Of a stretch of 64,000 nucleotides of DNA, positions 9,644-20,300 are shown one piece after another. The DNA lies in contig NZ_LN824141.1 of NCBI RefSeq assembly GCF_000953715.1, forward strand, positions 370,676 through 434,675. Direction: 5' to 3'. Source of the DNA: Defluviitoga tunisiensis (GTDB lineage Bacteria > Thermotogota > Thermotogae > Petrotogales > Petrotogaceae). A model generated the notes under the pieces. It made no database searches and had not been told where the DNA came from. It saw nothing but the letters and a program-made list of their open reading frames with translations. The number at the start of each line of letters is the position of its first letter. Positions within the stretch are counted from its first letter, which is position 1. A program made the position numbers and the translations under genes.

Positions 9644-9808
9644 ATGGCAGCAAAGACTCCTATTATCAACTTTTCGTTAAAATGTACAGAATGTAATAAT
9701 AGAAACTATTATAAGACAAAGAATAGAAACTTCAAGAACAAAATTGAATTAAAAAAGTATTGTCCAAAGTGTCGTAAACATACCTTACATGTTGAATCAA
9801 AGATTTAA
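9644..9808 (+). CDS. rpmG: 50S ribosomal protein L33
   Basis: A short gene of 54 residues that I translated by hand. The start ATG 9644 has GAGAGGTG upstream. The product has the L33 zinc-ribbon form: C-x2-C (KCTEC) near residue 15, a basic loop (TKNRNFKNKIELKKY), then a second C-x2-C (CPKCRKHTLH). L33 sits near the tRNA exit site of the large subunit. Its place between tRNAs and secE-nusG is the usual bacterial order. All four cysteines are kept, so this is the zinc-binding form. Confidence 0.95.
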   Translation: MAAKTPIINFSLKCTECNNRNYYKTKNRNFKNKIELKKYCPKCRKHTLHVESKI

Positions 9809-9850
9809 TTTTGATTTTGGCACATATTTCAAAAAGTAGGAGTGTTTTAT

Positions 9851-10069
9851 ATGTCAAAATTTTGGATTTTTCTAACATCTGTGTGGCAGGAAGCAAAAAA
9901 AATTAAATGGCCAACAAAAAAAGAATTACTAAATTCTACATTGGTAGTTTTAGTTATTCTGGTAGTTGTCTCTGTTTATTTGTTTCTTGTTGATTTCGGG
10001 CTAGTTCAATTTTTTACACATTTGGTTTATCCTTTTTTCTTAGGTATTCCAGCTTCTCCCTCACCTTAG
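9851..10069 (+). CDS. secE: Preprotein translocase subunit SecE
   Basis: A 72-residue single-span protein. The start is placed at ATG 9851, 9 nt downstream of an in-frame GTG, because AGGAG at 9837-9841 is correctly spaced for it. The conserved amphipathic stretch WQEAKKIKWPTKKELL precedes one membrane segment (VLVILVVVSVYLFLVDFG). SecE clamps SecY in the Sec translocon. It sits just before nusG, as in most bacteria, and has the short single-span form typical of non-enteric bacteria. Confidence 0.95.
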   Translation: MSKFWIFLTSVWQEAKKIKWPTKKELLNSTLVVLVILVVVSVYLFLVDFGLVQFFTHLVYPFFLGIPASPSP

Positions 10070-10134
10070 TTAAATCGATTAGTTGATAAATAAGTTAATA
10101 AATCAAATTTAAAAACGTGGTGATTTTTTAGAAG

Positions 10135-11199
10135 ATGCGTAAAGAATGGTATGTTTTGCAAGTATATTCTGGTATGGAAAACAAAGTCAAAGAAAACATT
10201 GAAGAGAAAGTGAAAAATCTCGGATACGATAAGTATATTGGAAAAATAGTTATTCCTGAAATTGAAGAATTAAATTATACTAATAGACGAATAGACAGGA
10301 TGTTTGTGTCTAAAGATGCTGAGTTGTTTGTTAAAAAGGGTAAAGATGTAAAAAAGGGAGACTTACTAGCTAAAGAACCAGCTATAAAGATCAAATCAAA
10401 AGGTAAAATTGTTGAAGCCAAAAATTATCGAAAGATTATGGTGGAAACAGAAGGTAAAAAATATTCAAAAACCTTCCTTATACCTGAAAGTGTTGGTGTA
10501 ATAGCAGGTTTAAGAGTAGGAAAAAAGGTTGTTTCTGGAACTCCACTCAGCAAAAATTTTGAATATGAATGTGATGTAGATGGTGAAATTGTTAGTATAG
10601 ATAAGGTTAAAAGAGTAATAGTTCAATCTGAATCTGGTGAAAATGAAGTATATATAGTTCCAAAAGAAACATTTAAATCAGATATTTATAAAGTTGGAAC
10701 AATTGTGGAACCTGAGGAAATAATTGGTGATGCTAAAGAATATAGAGCAAAATTTGCGGGAAGAGTTGATATACGAGAAACCGCACTAATTAAAGAGATT
10801 AGATTGATAAAAACAAAAAAGAAAAATTTATTTCCAGGATATGTTTTCATAGAAATGATGTACACTAAAGAAGTTGAAGATACAATAAAGAAAATTCCTT
10901 ATGTCTCAACCTTTTTAAATATTGGTGGAAAGCCTGTTAAACTTCAAAAGAATGAGATTAGCGCAGTATTGAGATTGATAGGAGAAGAATCATTTGAAAA
11001 GAAAAAGCTTCAAGAAATTAGAACTGATTTTGAAATTGGTGAACATATAAAAATAATTAGTGGACCTTTTGAATATTTTACAGGCAAGATAAAGGCTATC
11101 GATTTAGAAAAACAAGAAGTTAAAGTTGGAGTAAGTATGTTTGGAAGAGAAACCACCGTTACTCTTTCGTTAAGTGAAATAGAAAAAATAATTGATTAA
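10135..11199 (+). CDS. nusG: Transcription factor NusG with large insertion domain
   Basis: At 354 residues this is twice the usual NusG length (~180). The N-terminal NGN fold starts with EWYVLQVYSGMENKVKENIEEK and resumes at LFPGYVFIEMMY (~residue 235), with the C-terminal KOW domain at the end (IISGPFEYFTGKIKAIDLEKQEVKV). Residues ~60-230 form an inserted domain rich in beta strands with lipoyl/barrel-like repeats (KKGKDVKKGDLLAKEP, GEIVSIDKVKRVIV). Thermotoga NusG is known to carry such an insertion, which helps place the organism. NusG links RNA polymerase, Rho and the ribosome. The ribosome binding site before ATG 10135 is weak. Confidence 0.95.
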   Translation: MRKEWYVLQVYSGMENKVKENIEEKVKNLGYDKYIGKIVIPEIEELNYTNRRIDRMFVSKDAELFVKKGKDVKKGDLLAKEPAIKIKSKGKIVEAKNYRKIMVETEGKKYSKTFLIPESVGVIAGLRVGKKVVSGTPLSKNFEYECDVDGEIVSIDKVKRVIVQSESGENEVYIVPKETFKSDIYKVGTIVEPEEIIGDAKEYRAKFAGRVDIRETALIKEIRLIKTKKKNLFPGYVFIEMMYTKEVEDTIKKIPYVSTFLNIGGKPVKLQKNEISAVLRLIGEESFEKKKLQEIRTDFEIGEHIKIISGPFEYFTGKIKAIDLEKQEVKVGVSMFGRETTVTLSLSEIEKIID

Positions 11200-11215
11200 T
11201 ATTAATATAACGTGA

Positions 11216-11250
11216 GTGGGAGGGATTTTTCCCGATATACCACAAGGAGG
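11216..11250 (+). promoter_or_regulatory. Stem-loop leader upstream of rplK
   Basis: GTGG (11216-11219) can pair with CCAC (11240-11243), and inside it GGGA (11222-11225) pairs with TCCC (11230-11233), leaving a TTTT loop. The rplK ribosome binding site AAGGAGG follows at once. Similar GTGGGAGG...ACCACAAGGAGG leaders precede rplK-rplA in many bacteria, where L1 autoregulation is known. An L1-binding role here is an inference. Confidence 0.55.
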
Positions 11251-11259
11251 TACGATAGA

Positions 11260-11688
11260 ATGGCAAAAAAACTTATTAGAGTAGTAAAGCTACAATTAGA
11301 AGCAGGTAAAGCAACTCCTGCACCTCCAGTCGGACCGGCATTAGGTCAATATGGAGTAAATTTGATGGAATTTTGTAAAAAATTTAATGCCGTTACAGCT
11401 GATCAAGCAGGAACTTTATTACCTGTGGAGATTTCTGTTTATGAAGATCGATCTTTTTCCTTTGTAGTTAAAACTCCTCCCGCTTCATTTTTACTCAAAA
11501 AAGCAGCTGGCGTAAAATCTGGAGCGAAAGAACCCGGAAAAGAAGTGGTCGGGAAAATCACAAAATCTCAGCTAAGAGAAATTGCTGAGATTAAAATGAA
11601 GGACCTAACTGCTAAAGATATAGAAGCTGCCATGAAAACTATAGCCGGAACAGCAAAAAATATGGGAATAGAAATAGTCGAAGGCTAG
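11260..11688 (+). CDS. rplK: 50S ribosomal protein L11
   Basis: A 142-residue protein beginning [23 protein letters not shown] 11260 is chosen over an in-frame upstream GTG because it matches the L11 family start and has GGAGG 8 nt upstream. The N-terminal domain carries [20 protein letters not shown], and the C-terminal RNA-binding domain carries [19 protein letters not shown]11 forms the GTPase-associated centre with 23S rRNA. It is followed by rplA after 19 nt. Confidence 0.97.
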   Translation: MAKKLIRVVKLQLEAGKATPAPPVGPALGQYGVNLMEFCKKFNAVTADQAGTLLPVEISVYEDRSFSFVVKTPPASFLLKKAAGVKSGAKEPGKEVVGKITKSQLREIAEIKMKDLTAKDIEAAMKTIAGTAKNMGIEIVEG

Positions 11689-11707
11689 AAAGGGAGGAGA
11701 ATAAGAC

Positions 11708-12418
11708 ATGCCAAAAAGAGGTAAAAAATATAAAGAAGTATCAAAGTTGGTTGACAAAACGAAAACGTACAATATTGAAGAAGCCATAGAACTTATTAAA
11801 AAAGTTTCCTATACAAAGTTTGATGGAACGGTCGAACTACATATAGTTTTAGGAATAGATCCCAAAAAAACTGATCAAAATGTTAGAGGAACAATATCTC
11901 TGCCAAATGGTACAGGTAAAAGTGTAAGAGTTTTGGTATTTGCAGAAGGTGAAAAGGCCGAACAGGCACGTCAAGCAGGAGCAGATTATGTGGGTTCAGA
12001 TGATTTAATCGAGAAAATTAATTCTGAAGGATGGACAGATTTTGATGTAGCTATAGCCACTCCAGATATGATGCGTAAAATTGCTCGACTTGGTAAGGTC
12101 CTAGGTCCTCGTGGACTAATGCCTTCACCAAAAGCTGGAACTGTTACTGAAGATATAGCCCAAGCCGTGAAAGAATTTAAAGCTGGAAAAGTGGAAGTTC
12201 GAAATGACAGAACAGGAAACATTCATGTGCCAGTGGGGAAGGTTTCCTTTAACAATGAAGCTCTTAAAGAAAATATTCTTTCTGCTCTTGAACAAATCAA
12301 CAAAATGAAGCCTGAGAGTTCAAAAGGAAAATTTATAAAAAAAGCTACTATAAGTCCTACAATGGGTCCTGCAATAGTTATAGATTTAAGTTCTCTTGGT
12401 GAGATTAAAGTAGCGTAA
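11708..12418 (+). CDS. rplA: 50S ribosomal protein L1
   Basis: A 236-residue protein with the L1 hallmarks: the N-terminal [20 protein letters not shown], the middle [19 protein letters not shown], and the end [20 protein letters not shown]1 forms the mobile stalk of the large subunit and represses its own operon by binding mRNA. ATG 11708 is preceded by GGGAGGAG. The gene is followed by a long leader before rplJ rather than by a direct junction. Confidence 0.97.
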   Translation: MPKRGKKYKEVSKLVDKTKTYNIEEAIELIKKVSYTKFDGTVELHIVLGIDPKKTDQNVRGTISLPNGTGKSVRVLVFAEGEKAEQARQAGADYVGSDDLIEKINSEGWTDFDVAIATPDMMRKIARLGKVLGPRGLMPSPKAGTVTEDIAQAVKEFKAGKVEVRNDRTGNIHVPVGKVSFNNEALKENILSALEQINKMKPESSKGKFIKKATISPTMGPAIVIDLSSLGEIKVA

Positions 12419-12460
12419 TTAGATAATTTAATTATTTACACAATTTATTTTTTCAATAAT

Positions 12461-12598
12461 GCGTACCAAAGAAAGTGGGTCTTTTAAGAAAGATAAAGAG
12501 TATAATGCTCGCCTACAGAGGTACGTGGAATAAAGAAATAAATAGATGAATATTACATTTATTTCTTTTATAGTCCGCGGCCGTGTGCCGCTTTTTTT
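12461..12598 (+). promoter_or_regulatory. L10 leader (ribosomal protein L10(L12)4 autoregulatory RNA)
   Basis: Between rplA and rplJ lies a leader with the form of the known L10 leader family: a GCGTACC...GGTACG pairing (from 12461 to ~12525), a kink-turn-like AATGCTCGCCTACAGAGG stretch, and a final GC-rich hairpin. In this RNA family the L10(L12)4 complex binds the leader and favours termination. The family call is from recognised layout, not a covariance search. Confidence 0.75.
12577..12598 (+). terminator. Attenuator hairpin before rplJ
   Basis: GCGGC (12577-12581) pairs with GCCGC (12587-12591) across a CGTGT loop, and seven T follow (12592-12598). It sits 18 nt before the rplJ start and forms the 3' part of the L10 leader, so it is probably the regulated terminator for rplJL. 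Confidence 0.8.
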
Positions 12599-12615
12599 AT
12601 GAGGAGGTGTTCTTT

Positions 12616-13152
12616 TTGTTAACCAAAGAACTAAAGAAAGGCTTGATTCAGGACTTCGTAGATGCTTTGGAAAAAGCTAATTTAATACTTTTCATTGACT
12701 TTACTGGTATGAATGTTCCCTTATCTCATCAGTTTAGGATGGAGTTATATAACAATTTTGGTGAAGATGTTATCTATAAAGTCTATAGAAATTCTTTGTT
12801 AAAAACAGCTATCAAATTATCGAAAAAATCCGAAGATGAGTTTGAACCTTTTTTAACTGGACCAACAGCTGTCTTATCCGCTAAAAATGTAGATCCAATT
12901 GAAGTATTAAAGTTTGTCAAAAAATTTTCTGATTCCCAAAAAGGCTTACCTTTTATTAAAGGTGGAATATTAGAAGGCCAAATAATAGATTCTGAAAAAG
13001 CTAATGAATATGCTAAACTGCCTTCTAAGCAAGAATTATATGCTATGCTTGTTAGAAGCGTAAATTATCCTATATTTGGTTTAGTTAATGCCTTAGCCGG
13101 CAACATTAGAAACCTTATTTATGTTTTAAACGCTATAAAAGATAATAAGTAA
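12616..13152 (+). CDS. rplJ: 50S ribosomal protein L10
   Basis: A 178-residue protein. The start is taken as TTG 12616 because AGGAGGTG ends ~8 nt upstream and the product then begins MLTKELKKGLIQDFVDALEKA, as expected for L10. An upstream in-frame GTG at 12583 lies inside the attenuator hairpin and is unlikely. Family features are FIDFTGMNVPLSHQFRMEL, the NSLLKTAIK stretch, GPTAVL, and a C-terminal helix that binds L7/L12 dimers. L10 anchors the stalk at the GTPase centre. Confidence 0.95.
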   Translation: MLTKELKKGLIQDFVDALEKANLILFIDFTGMNVPLSHQFRMELYNNFGEDVIYKVYRNSLLKTAIKLSKKSEDEFEPFLTGPTAVLSAKNVDPIEVLKFVKKFSDSQKGLPFIKGGILEGQIIDSEKANEYAKLPSKQELYAMLVRSVNYPIFGLVNALAGNIRNLIYVLNAIKDNK

Positions 13153-13171
13153 ATTTGGAGGTGTATGGTAG

Positions 13172-13555
13172 ATGACAAAAGAGGAATTCATTAATGAAAT
13201 CAAAAAAATGACCGTTGGAGAACTTGCTGAATTAGTCAAAGCTCTTGAAGAAGAATTTGGAGTATCCGCAGCTGCTCCAGTAATGGCAGCAGCTATGCCA
13301 GGCGTAGCGGCAGGTCAACCAGCTGAAGAAGAAAAAAGTTCTTTCGATGTAATTTTAAAAAGCTTTGGAGAACAAAAAATTGGCGTAATTAAAGTTGTTA
13401 GAGAAATTACCGGATTAGGTTTAAAAGAAGCTAAAGACTTAGTAGAAAAAGCTGGTACACCTGAAGCAAAAATAAAAGAAGGGGTACCCAAGGAAGAAGC
13501 AGAAGAAATCAAAAAGAAATTAGTTGAGGCTGGAGCAGAAGTAGAAATTAAATAA
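13172..13555 (+). CDS. rplL: 50S ribosomal protein L7/L12
   Basis: A 127-residue acidic protein. The N-terminal dimerisation part ([31 protein letters not shown]) is followed by an Ala-rich hinge ([21 protein letters not shown]) and the C-terminal factor-binding domain ([28 protein letters not shown]). L7/L12 recruits GTPase factors to the ribosome. The start ATG 13172 has GGAGGTG upstream, 20 nt after rplJ. Confidence 0.97.
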   Translation: MTKEEFINEIKKMTVGELAELVKALEEEFGVSAAAPVMAAAMPGVAAGQPAEEEKSSFDVILKSFGEQKIGVIKVVREITGLGLKEAKDLVEKAGTPEAKIKEGVPKEEAEEIKKKLVEAGAEVEIK

Positions 13556-13594
13556 TTTAACTAATATTTTAACACGATTTTCAAGAAAAAACGA

Positions 13595-13637
13595 TATAAT
13601 TGAATTCGCATTGGACTTTTTGTCTAATGCGAATTTT
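13595..13637 (+). promoter_or_regulatory. Hairpin between rplL and rpoB, with overlapping TATAAT
   Basis: ATTCGCATTGGAC (13604-13616) pairs with GTCTAATGCGAAT (13622-13634), a 13-bp stem with one G-U pair and a TTTTT loop; TTT follows. A TATAAT lies just upstream at 13595-13600, but no good -35 is visible at 16-18 bp. The hairpin may act as a partial terminator or processing site that lowers rpoBC relative to rplJL, as known at this junction in E. coli. That role is inferred. Confidence 0.6.
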
Positions 13638-13686
13638 GCTGCTTGATTTAGTAAGAAATATTTTTCATATGCCGAGGTGGTTGTTT

Positions 13687-16600
13687 TTGAATACTATCAC
13701 TAGGAAAGTAGGTAAAAGGTATAGGAAATTTTTCGGGAAAGTTCCTGAAAATTCTGATTTATACGAAGATTTAGTCAAAATACAAAAAGATTCTTTTGAT
13801 GATTTTTTAAACCGTAAATTGTTAGAGAGCATAAAAAGTTACATGCCTATCCAAGTATCTGTAAAATCTACCGGAAAAAAAAGTAAGGATATTTTAGTTG
13901 ATTTTTTTGATTGCAGACACGAAAAGCCAACTGTAAGTGAAGACGAATGTCGCGATAAAGGCTTAACTTACGCTGCTAAAGTCTATTTAAGTGTTAGAAT
14001 TACAGATACCTCAACAGGCGAAATCATTGAAAAGGATGACGTGTTTTTGTGCAATGTTCCGTATATGACTGACAGAGGTATTTTTATAGTCAACGGAGCT
14101 GAAAGAGTAATAGTGAATCAACTTGTACGTTCTCCTGGGATTTATTTTATAAAAGAAGAAGAAACAGATACCACAAAAGAAATGTTTATTGCTCATTTTC
14201 TACCTGTTAAAGGTGCATGGTTGGAAATACTTTACAACCCTAACAAAGAAATTCTTCAAGTAAGAATCGATAGAAAAAGAAAATTTAATCTTTTCTTGTT
14301 TTTAAGGGCTTTGGGATACGAAAGTGATTTGGACATTCTCAAATTATTTCCTGAAAGGATAAATTTAGAAGATGACATTGAGGTTTCTTCCTATATTGAT
14401 TGCACTGTTTTATCTGACTTGCGATTTGAAGAACTTGAAAAGCTTGACCCGGCAAGAAAATCCACACTGGGAATGCGACTTTCTGAAGTTCTAGATATAT
14501 TAAAAGAAAACGATGTAAAAATGGTCACCGTATGTAATCGAGTTGCCCAAATAACCTTAGACAGAATGAAAAAGAGGTATGAAAAAGATGGCATCGTGAC
14601 TCCACTAGATGCATACAAAGAAATTTATTCAAAATTAAAACCCACAGAAATTCCAAGACCTCAAAAAGCTAAAGAAGAAATTGAAGACATGTATTTTAAC
14701 CCTTCAAAATTCGATTTTTCGGACATTGGTAGACAAAAAGTACAGACAAAACTCAGAGGTGCATATATTGAATATCTCAAAGAAGTAGAAAATAAAGAAA
14801 TTACTCAAGACATGGAAGAAAAGATAAAATATCCTTTTAATTCTTTTGCTATCGAAAAATTAGATATTATATTATCTACTCGTTATTTATTAAAGTTACC
14901 AGAAAGGCCAGAAGGTTTGGATACGAGAGACCATCTTGGTAACAAAAGGGTACGATCAGTTGGCGAACTTATGCAAGTCGAATTTGAAAGAGCTTTTTCT
15001 AAAATTGTTCAACATATTCCTGAAAAAGTTGCTGTTGCTCAATCTATCAATAAAATAAACCCTCAATCTTTAATAAACTCTAGAGCAATAATGACAGCTT
15101 TTCATCAGTTTTTTGCAACCAGTCAACTATCTCAGTTCCTTGACCAAGTGAATCCCCTCGCTGAATTAACACATAAAAGGAGATTATCAGCAATTGGTCC
15201 AGGCGGTTTAAAAAGAGAGCACGCTAAATTTGAAGTTAGAGACGTCCATCACTCACATTATGGTAGAATGTGTCCAATTGAAACACCAGAAGGCGCTAAT
15301 ATTGGGCTTATTACCTCTCTAGCAATTCTGGCAAAAGTTGATGAATACGGATTTTTAACCACTCCATATTACAAAGTGAAAAAAGGAAAAATACAATATC
15401 AAGAAGTAACTTACTTAACTGCAGACGAAGAAGAACTTCATAAAATTGCTCCAGCATCCGTTGAAGTTAATAAAGATGGTACCATTGCTACAGAATATGT
15501 TGAAGCAAGATTTCTAGGAAAAGTATCGCTATTCCACAGAGATGAAATAGAGTACATTTCTGTTACTCCTAAACAAATAGCTTCTGTATCAGCTGCTCTG
15601 ATACCATTTTTAGAACATGATGATGCCAATAGAGCTCTTATGGGTTCTAATATGCAAAGACAAGCCGTTCCACTTTTAAAAACTGAGGCGCCTTTTGTTG
15701 GTACAGGTGTAGAATGGTTAGCAGCAAGAGATTCAGGATATTTAATTCTTGCTAAACATCGTGGAATTGTCGATTATGTCGATGGCAGAAAAATAGTAAT
15801 TTCTAGATTAAATGATAAAGATGAACCTATAATAGATTCAGAAGGTAAAATTGTTAAAGATGAATATGTTCTGATGAAATATGTAAGATCTAACCAAGAC
15901 ATGTGTATAAACCAAATGCCATTAGTAAACCTTGGCGAGATTGTTGAGAAAGGCGATCCTTTAGCTGATGGCCCTTCAATGGATATGGGAGAACTTGCCC
16001 TAGGAAAAAATGTTTTAGTTGGATTTATATCTTGGGAAGGTTATAATTTTGAAGATGCCATTGTGGTAAGTGAAGAATTGTTAGAAAATGACACGTTTAC
16101 TTCTATTCACATAGAAGTATATGAAACTAAAGCTATGGATACACAATTAGGACCAGAAGAAATTACAGCAGACATTCCTAATGTTAAAAAAGATTTATTA
16201 AGAAATTTAGATGAAGACGGAATTGTTAAAATAGGATCTTATGTTTCTTCTGGAGATATTTTGGTAGGTAAAGTTACTCCAAGGGGTGAATCAGACACTT
16301 CTCCTGAAGAAAAGCTTATTAAATCAGTCTTTGGAGATAAAGGCAGAGACGTAAAAGATACTTCTTTAACCTTGCCTCATGGAGTTGAAGGTAGGGTAAT
16401 AAACGTTCAAGTTTTTGATCGAAAAGATATTCCTTCTTTAGAGATAGGTGTTAATAAATATGTTAAGGTTTTCATAGCAACCAAGAAAACTCTTGAAGCT
16501 GGGGATAAACTTGCTGGAAGGCATGGAAATAAAGGTGTAATATCTACTATCTTAAACAAAGAAGACATGCCCTTTATGCCCGATGGTACACCTTTGCAAA

Positions 16601-17244
16601 TGCTCTTATCCCCATTAGGTGTTCCATCTCGTATGAATATAGGGCAAATTCTAGAGTTACATTTAGGCTGGCTTTCGATGCTAACCAACGATTATTACGC
16701 ATCCCCCATATTTGATGGAGCCACAGAAGATGAAATAATGAATGAACTTCATAAAATTAGAAAGGAGAAAGGTCTTGATTTAGGAGAAGATGAAGATTAT
16801 CCCACAGGAAAGATAGTATTAAGAGATGGTAGAACTGGTGAACCTTTTGACTTTCCTGTAGCTATTGGTTCTATGTACATGCTTAAACTTTCTCATATAG
16901 CTAAAGATAAGATTCACGCCCGCTCCACAGGACCATATTCGTTAATTCATCAACAACCTTTAGGAGGTAAAGCTCATTTTGGAGGGCAAAGGTTTGGTGA
17001 GATGGAAGTCTGGGCTTTAGAGGCTCATGGAGCAGCCCACACACTTAATGAAATGCTCACCTATAAATCTGATGATATTAGAGGGAGAAATGAGGTATAC
17101 AAAGCAATTTTAAAAGGTGAAAACTTGCCTGAACCAGGTATACCTGAAAGTTTTAAAGTTTTAGTAAAAGAGTTACAAGGTTTGTTGCTTGATATTAAGA
17201 TATATGATGAAGAAGGTAATGAATTAGACATTGATAAAATTTAG
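13687..17244 (+). CDS. rpoB: DNA-directed RNA polymerase subunit beta
   Basis: A subunit of ~1185 residues. The start is placed at TTG 13687, six bases after GAGGTGG at 13674-13680, giving MNTITRKVGKRYRKFFG. In-frame starts further upstream (13600, 13669) overlap the intergenic hairpin or lack a box. Rifampicin-region motifs are intact: FFATSQLSQFLDQVNPLAEL and THKRRLSAIGPGGLKRE. Also present are HHSHYGRMCPIETPEGANIG, the KLAGRHGNKGVIS active-site stretch and the C-terminal YSLIHQQPLGGKAHFGGQRFGEMEVWAL, each recognised in parts. It is followed after 83 nt by rpoC. Confidence 0.97.
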   Translation: MNTITRKVGKRYRKFFGKVPENSDLYEDLVKIQKDSFDDFLNRKLLESIKSYMPIQVSVKSTGKKSKDILVDFFDCRHEKPTVSEDECRDKGLTYAAKVYLSVRITDTSTGEIIEKDDVFLCNVPYMTDRGIFIVNGAERVIVNQLVRSPGIYFIKEEETDTTKEMFIAHFLPVKGAWLEILYNPNKEILQVRIDRKRKFNLFLFLRALGYESDLDILKLFPERINLEDDIEVSSYIDCTVLSDLRFEELEKLDPARKSTLGMRLSEVLDILKENDVKMVTVCNRVAQITLDRMKKRYEKDGIVTPLDAYKEIYSKLKPTEIPRPQKAKEEIEDMYFNPSKFDFSDIGRQKVQTKLRGAYIEYLKEVENKEITQDMEEKIKYPFNSFAIEKLDIILSTRYLLKLPERPEGLDTRDHLGNKRVRSVGELMQVEFERAFSKIVQHIPEKVAVAQSINKINPQSLINSRAIMTAFHQFFATSQLSQFLDQVNPLAELTHKRRLSAIGPGGLKREHAKFEVRDVHHSHYGRMCPIETPEGANIGLITSLAILAKVDEYGFLTTPYYKVKKGKIQYQEVTYLTADEEELHKIAPASVEVNKDGTIATEYVEARFLGKVSLFHRDEIEYISVTPKQIASVSAALIPFLEHDDANRALMGSNMQRQAVPLLKTEAPFVGTGVEWLAARDSGYLILAKHRGIVDYVDGRKIVISRLNDKDEPIIDSEGKIVKDEYVLMKYVRSNQDMCINQMPLVNLGEIVEKGDPLADGPSMDMGELALGKNVLVGFISWEGYNFEDAIVVSEELLENDTFTSIHIEVYETKAMDTQLGPEEITADIPNVKKDLLRNLDEDGIVKIGSYVSSGDILVGKVTPRGESDTSPEEKLIKSVFGDKGRDVKDTSLTLPHGVEGRVINVQVFDRKDIPSLEIGVNKYVKVFIATKKTLEAGDKLAGRHGNKGVISTILNKEDMPFMPDGTPLQMLLSPLGVPSRMNIGQILELHLGWLSMLTNDYYASPIFDGATEDEIMNELHKIRKEKGLDLGEDEDYPTGKIVLRDGRTGEPFDFPVAIGSMYMLKLSHIAKDKIHARSTGPYSLIHQQPLGGKAHFGGQRFGEMEVWALEAHGAAHTLNEMLTYKSDDIRGRNEVYKAILKGENLPEPGIPESFKVLVKELQGLLLDIKIYDEEGNELDIDKI

Positions 17245-17327
17245 ATTATGTCGTTTATTTAGTAGGATACGGTTAATTTCATGCTCCAAGCAGCAGAGAA
17301 AATTAATCCTCAAGGAGTGAATTTTTA

Positions 17328-20300
17328 ATGGCGAATGTTTCTTCCTTTCAAAGAAAAATTGCTAAAATCAAGATTGGGGTTGCTTCACCACAAATAATTC
17401 TAGCAAATTCTAATGGTGAAGTTACAAAACCCGAAACTTTAAATCATAGAACAGGAAAACCTGAAAAAGACGGTTTATTTTGCGAAAAAATATTTGGACC
17501 TACAAAAGATTACGAATGCGCTTGTGGAAAGTATAAAGGTAAAAAATATGAGGGCACAGTTTGTGAAAGGTGTGGGGTTAAAGTAGAATCAAAAGAAGCA
17601 AGAAGAAGAAAAATGGGACATCTGGAATTAGCTACCCCTGTTTCTCATATTTGGTATCTTAAGTCATCTCCTTCCATTCTTTCTATTCTTTTAAACATAG
17701 GCGTTAAGGATCTAGAAAATATCATTTATTATGGCTCAAAGAGAGTGGTAGAAAGAGCTTATTTAGTTTTAACCAGTCCTGAAAATGATGCTTTAGGATA
17801 TTATCCAGGTGAGATTTTATATCAAAAAGAATATGAAATTTATTCACAATATTTGGATATACATGTTGAGCCAGCTGTTAAAACCTCTTCAGTTAAAGGG
17901 TTGCCTGTAGCTGATATAAGTGGAAAAGTTGATATTAAATCTGAGTTGACAGAAACTGAACGTGAACTAACTTGGATAATTATCAAAGACGAAACGGGTA
18001 TTGAAAGAAAATATCCAGTTTTTGAAGGTGCTTCTATAATGGTCGAACAAGACCAACAAGTTGAAAAAGGAACACCTTTAGCTGATCGTTTTTTGTATGA
18101 AGACGATTACCTAACACAAAAAGAATATTCTTTATTTATGGAATATTACCCAGGTACAATAGAAGTTGAAAGAGATATAGAAAGAGATACTCCTATTGTT
18201 GTCATAACCGATTTAGATAAAAGATTTGCCAAAAGAATTGGTAAAAAAATAGGTGATATTCTACTTGAAGACGAAGCAAGAGCTTATGAAGAAGTAATGA
18301 AAATTTTGAATTCAAGAATAAAAGAAGAAAGAGAAAAAATAATAAATAAAACATTAGCTGAAGACATCGATTTCCCTGAGAAAAAATTTGAAAAAGGTCT
18401 AAAAATTACTCAAGATGTGCTTAATCAGCTATTAGAACTTGGCGTCAAGGATGTTTTAGCAAAAGATGAAGAAGATAACGAACGAATTTACCAGATAAAC
18501 AAATACGAAAAATTTGAAGCAGGATTTGGTGCAGAAGCTGTTCAAAAGTTATTGAAAAAGATAGACCTCGAGCTGCTGAAAGCAAGGCTAGAATCTGAGT
18601 TAGATAAGTTGGATAAGAAAAGTCAAAAGGCTTTAAAAATTTTAAGAAGGTTAAAACTTGTAAACGATTTTATTAATTCTGGAAACAAACCCGAATGGCT
18701 GATAACAAATTTAATCCCTGTTATTCCACCTGATTTAAGACCGTTAATCCAAATAGAAGGTGGAAGGTTTGCTGCAACTGACTTAAATGACCTGTACAGA
18801 AAAGTAATAAACAGAAATAACAGATTAAAGAAGCTTCTAGAAATGGATGCACCCGAAATAATTGTAAGAAATGAAAAAAGAATATTACAGCAAGCCGTTG
18901 ACTCCCTAATTTACAATGGACGTGTTGGAAAGCCTATGACAGACAGAAACAGAAGACCTCTTAGGTCTTTAACTGATCTGTTAAAAGGTAAAAAAGGAAG
19001 ATTTAGAAGAAATCTTTTAGGAAAGAGGGTCGACTATTCAGGTAGAGCAGTTATTGCTGTAGGACCGGATTTAAAACTTCATGAATGTGGTTTGCCTAAG
19101 AAAATGGCGCTAGAATTATTTAAACCTTTTGTTTTAGCAGAATTGCTTAAAGGTTCAAATGCTGCAAGTAAAAGCGCAAGAAAGTTCAAAAAAACAATAA
19201 TAGAAAAAGAAATGCCTGAAGCCTGGGAAGTCCTTGAAGAAGTTATAAAAGGCCATCCTGTTTTATTAAACAGAGCACCTACTCTTCATAGGATTTCAAT
19301 TCAAGCATTCATACCAAAACTAATCGAAGGAAATGCGATAAGATTACATCCTTTGGTATGTCCTCCATTTAATGCTGATTTTGATGGAGACCAAATGGCT
19401 GTACATATTCCGCTTTCTAACATAGCTCAAGCAGAGTCTAAATTCTTAATGTTGTCTAGGTATAACATTATATCTCCTGCAAATGGTAAACCTATATCTA
19501 TGCCTGGAAAAGATATAATTGCGGGAACTTACTATTTGACTATGCATGAAGACGACAAATTTGAAAGCACAAAATTACCTAAAAATCCAAAAGATATAGG
19601 TAAGGATGGATTCGTTAGACATGTTTTTTCTGATAGTATGGAAGCCATCTATGCCTATGAATACTTCAAAATAATTGACTCTGATATTTACCTCAATGAA
19701 GACCACTTAGAATGGAAAAAGTCAGATTTCACATTACATGAACCTATTAGTTTCCGTTATGAAAACAACAATATGGTAAAGACAACCATAGGAAAAGTTA
19801 TATTCAATGAAGCCGTACCAAAAGATCTGATTAATTATTCTAAAAAGATGGATAAGAAAGAATTAAAAAATCTAATCTTTGCTACTTTTGAAAAATATGG
19901 TATTGACAAAACCGCAGAATTATTGGATAGCATAAAAGATTTCGGTTTTCACTACTCAACTCTATCGGGATTAACTATATCTATAAGAGATGTTCTACTA
20001 TCTCCAAAAAGAGAAGAAATAATAGAAGAAGCTAAAAAACAGGTATTAGAAATCGAATCATTATATGAAGAAGGCTATCTAAATGATACTGAAAGATATA
20101 AAGAAATTATACAAATTTGGGAAAATACAACAAATAAAGTTACAGAAGAGACTGCTAAAACTTATAGAAAATATCCTTTCAATCCAATATGGATGATGAT
20201 AGAATCAGGAGCACGAGGCAACATAGATCAATTAAAACAATTAGCTGGTATGAGAGGTTTAATGGCTGATCCATCTGGTAAAATTATTGAGGTGCCTATT

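Noticed and set aside
9484-9669. Minus-strand frame over tRNA-Thr and tRNA-Tyr
   Set aside because: It translates the reverse of two intact tRNAs and rpmG; a typical tRNA-antisense artefact.
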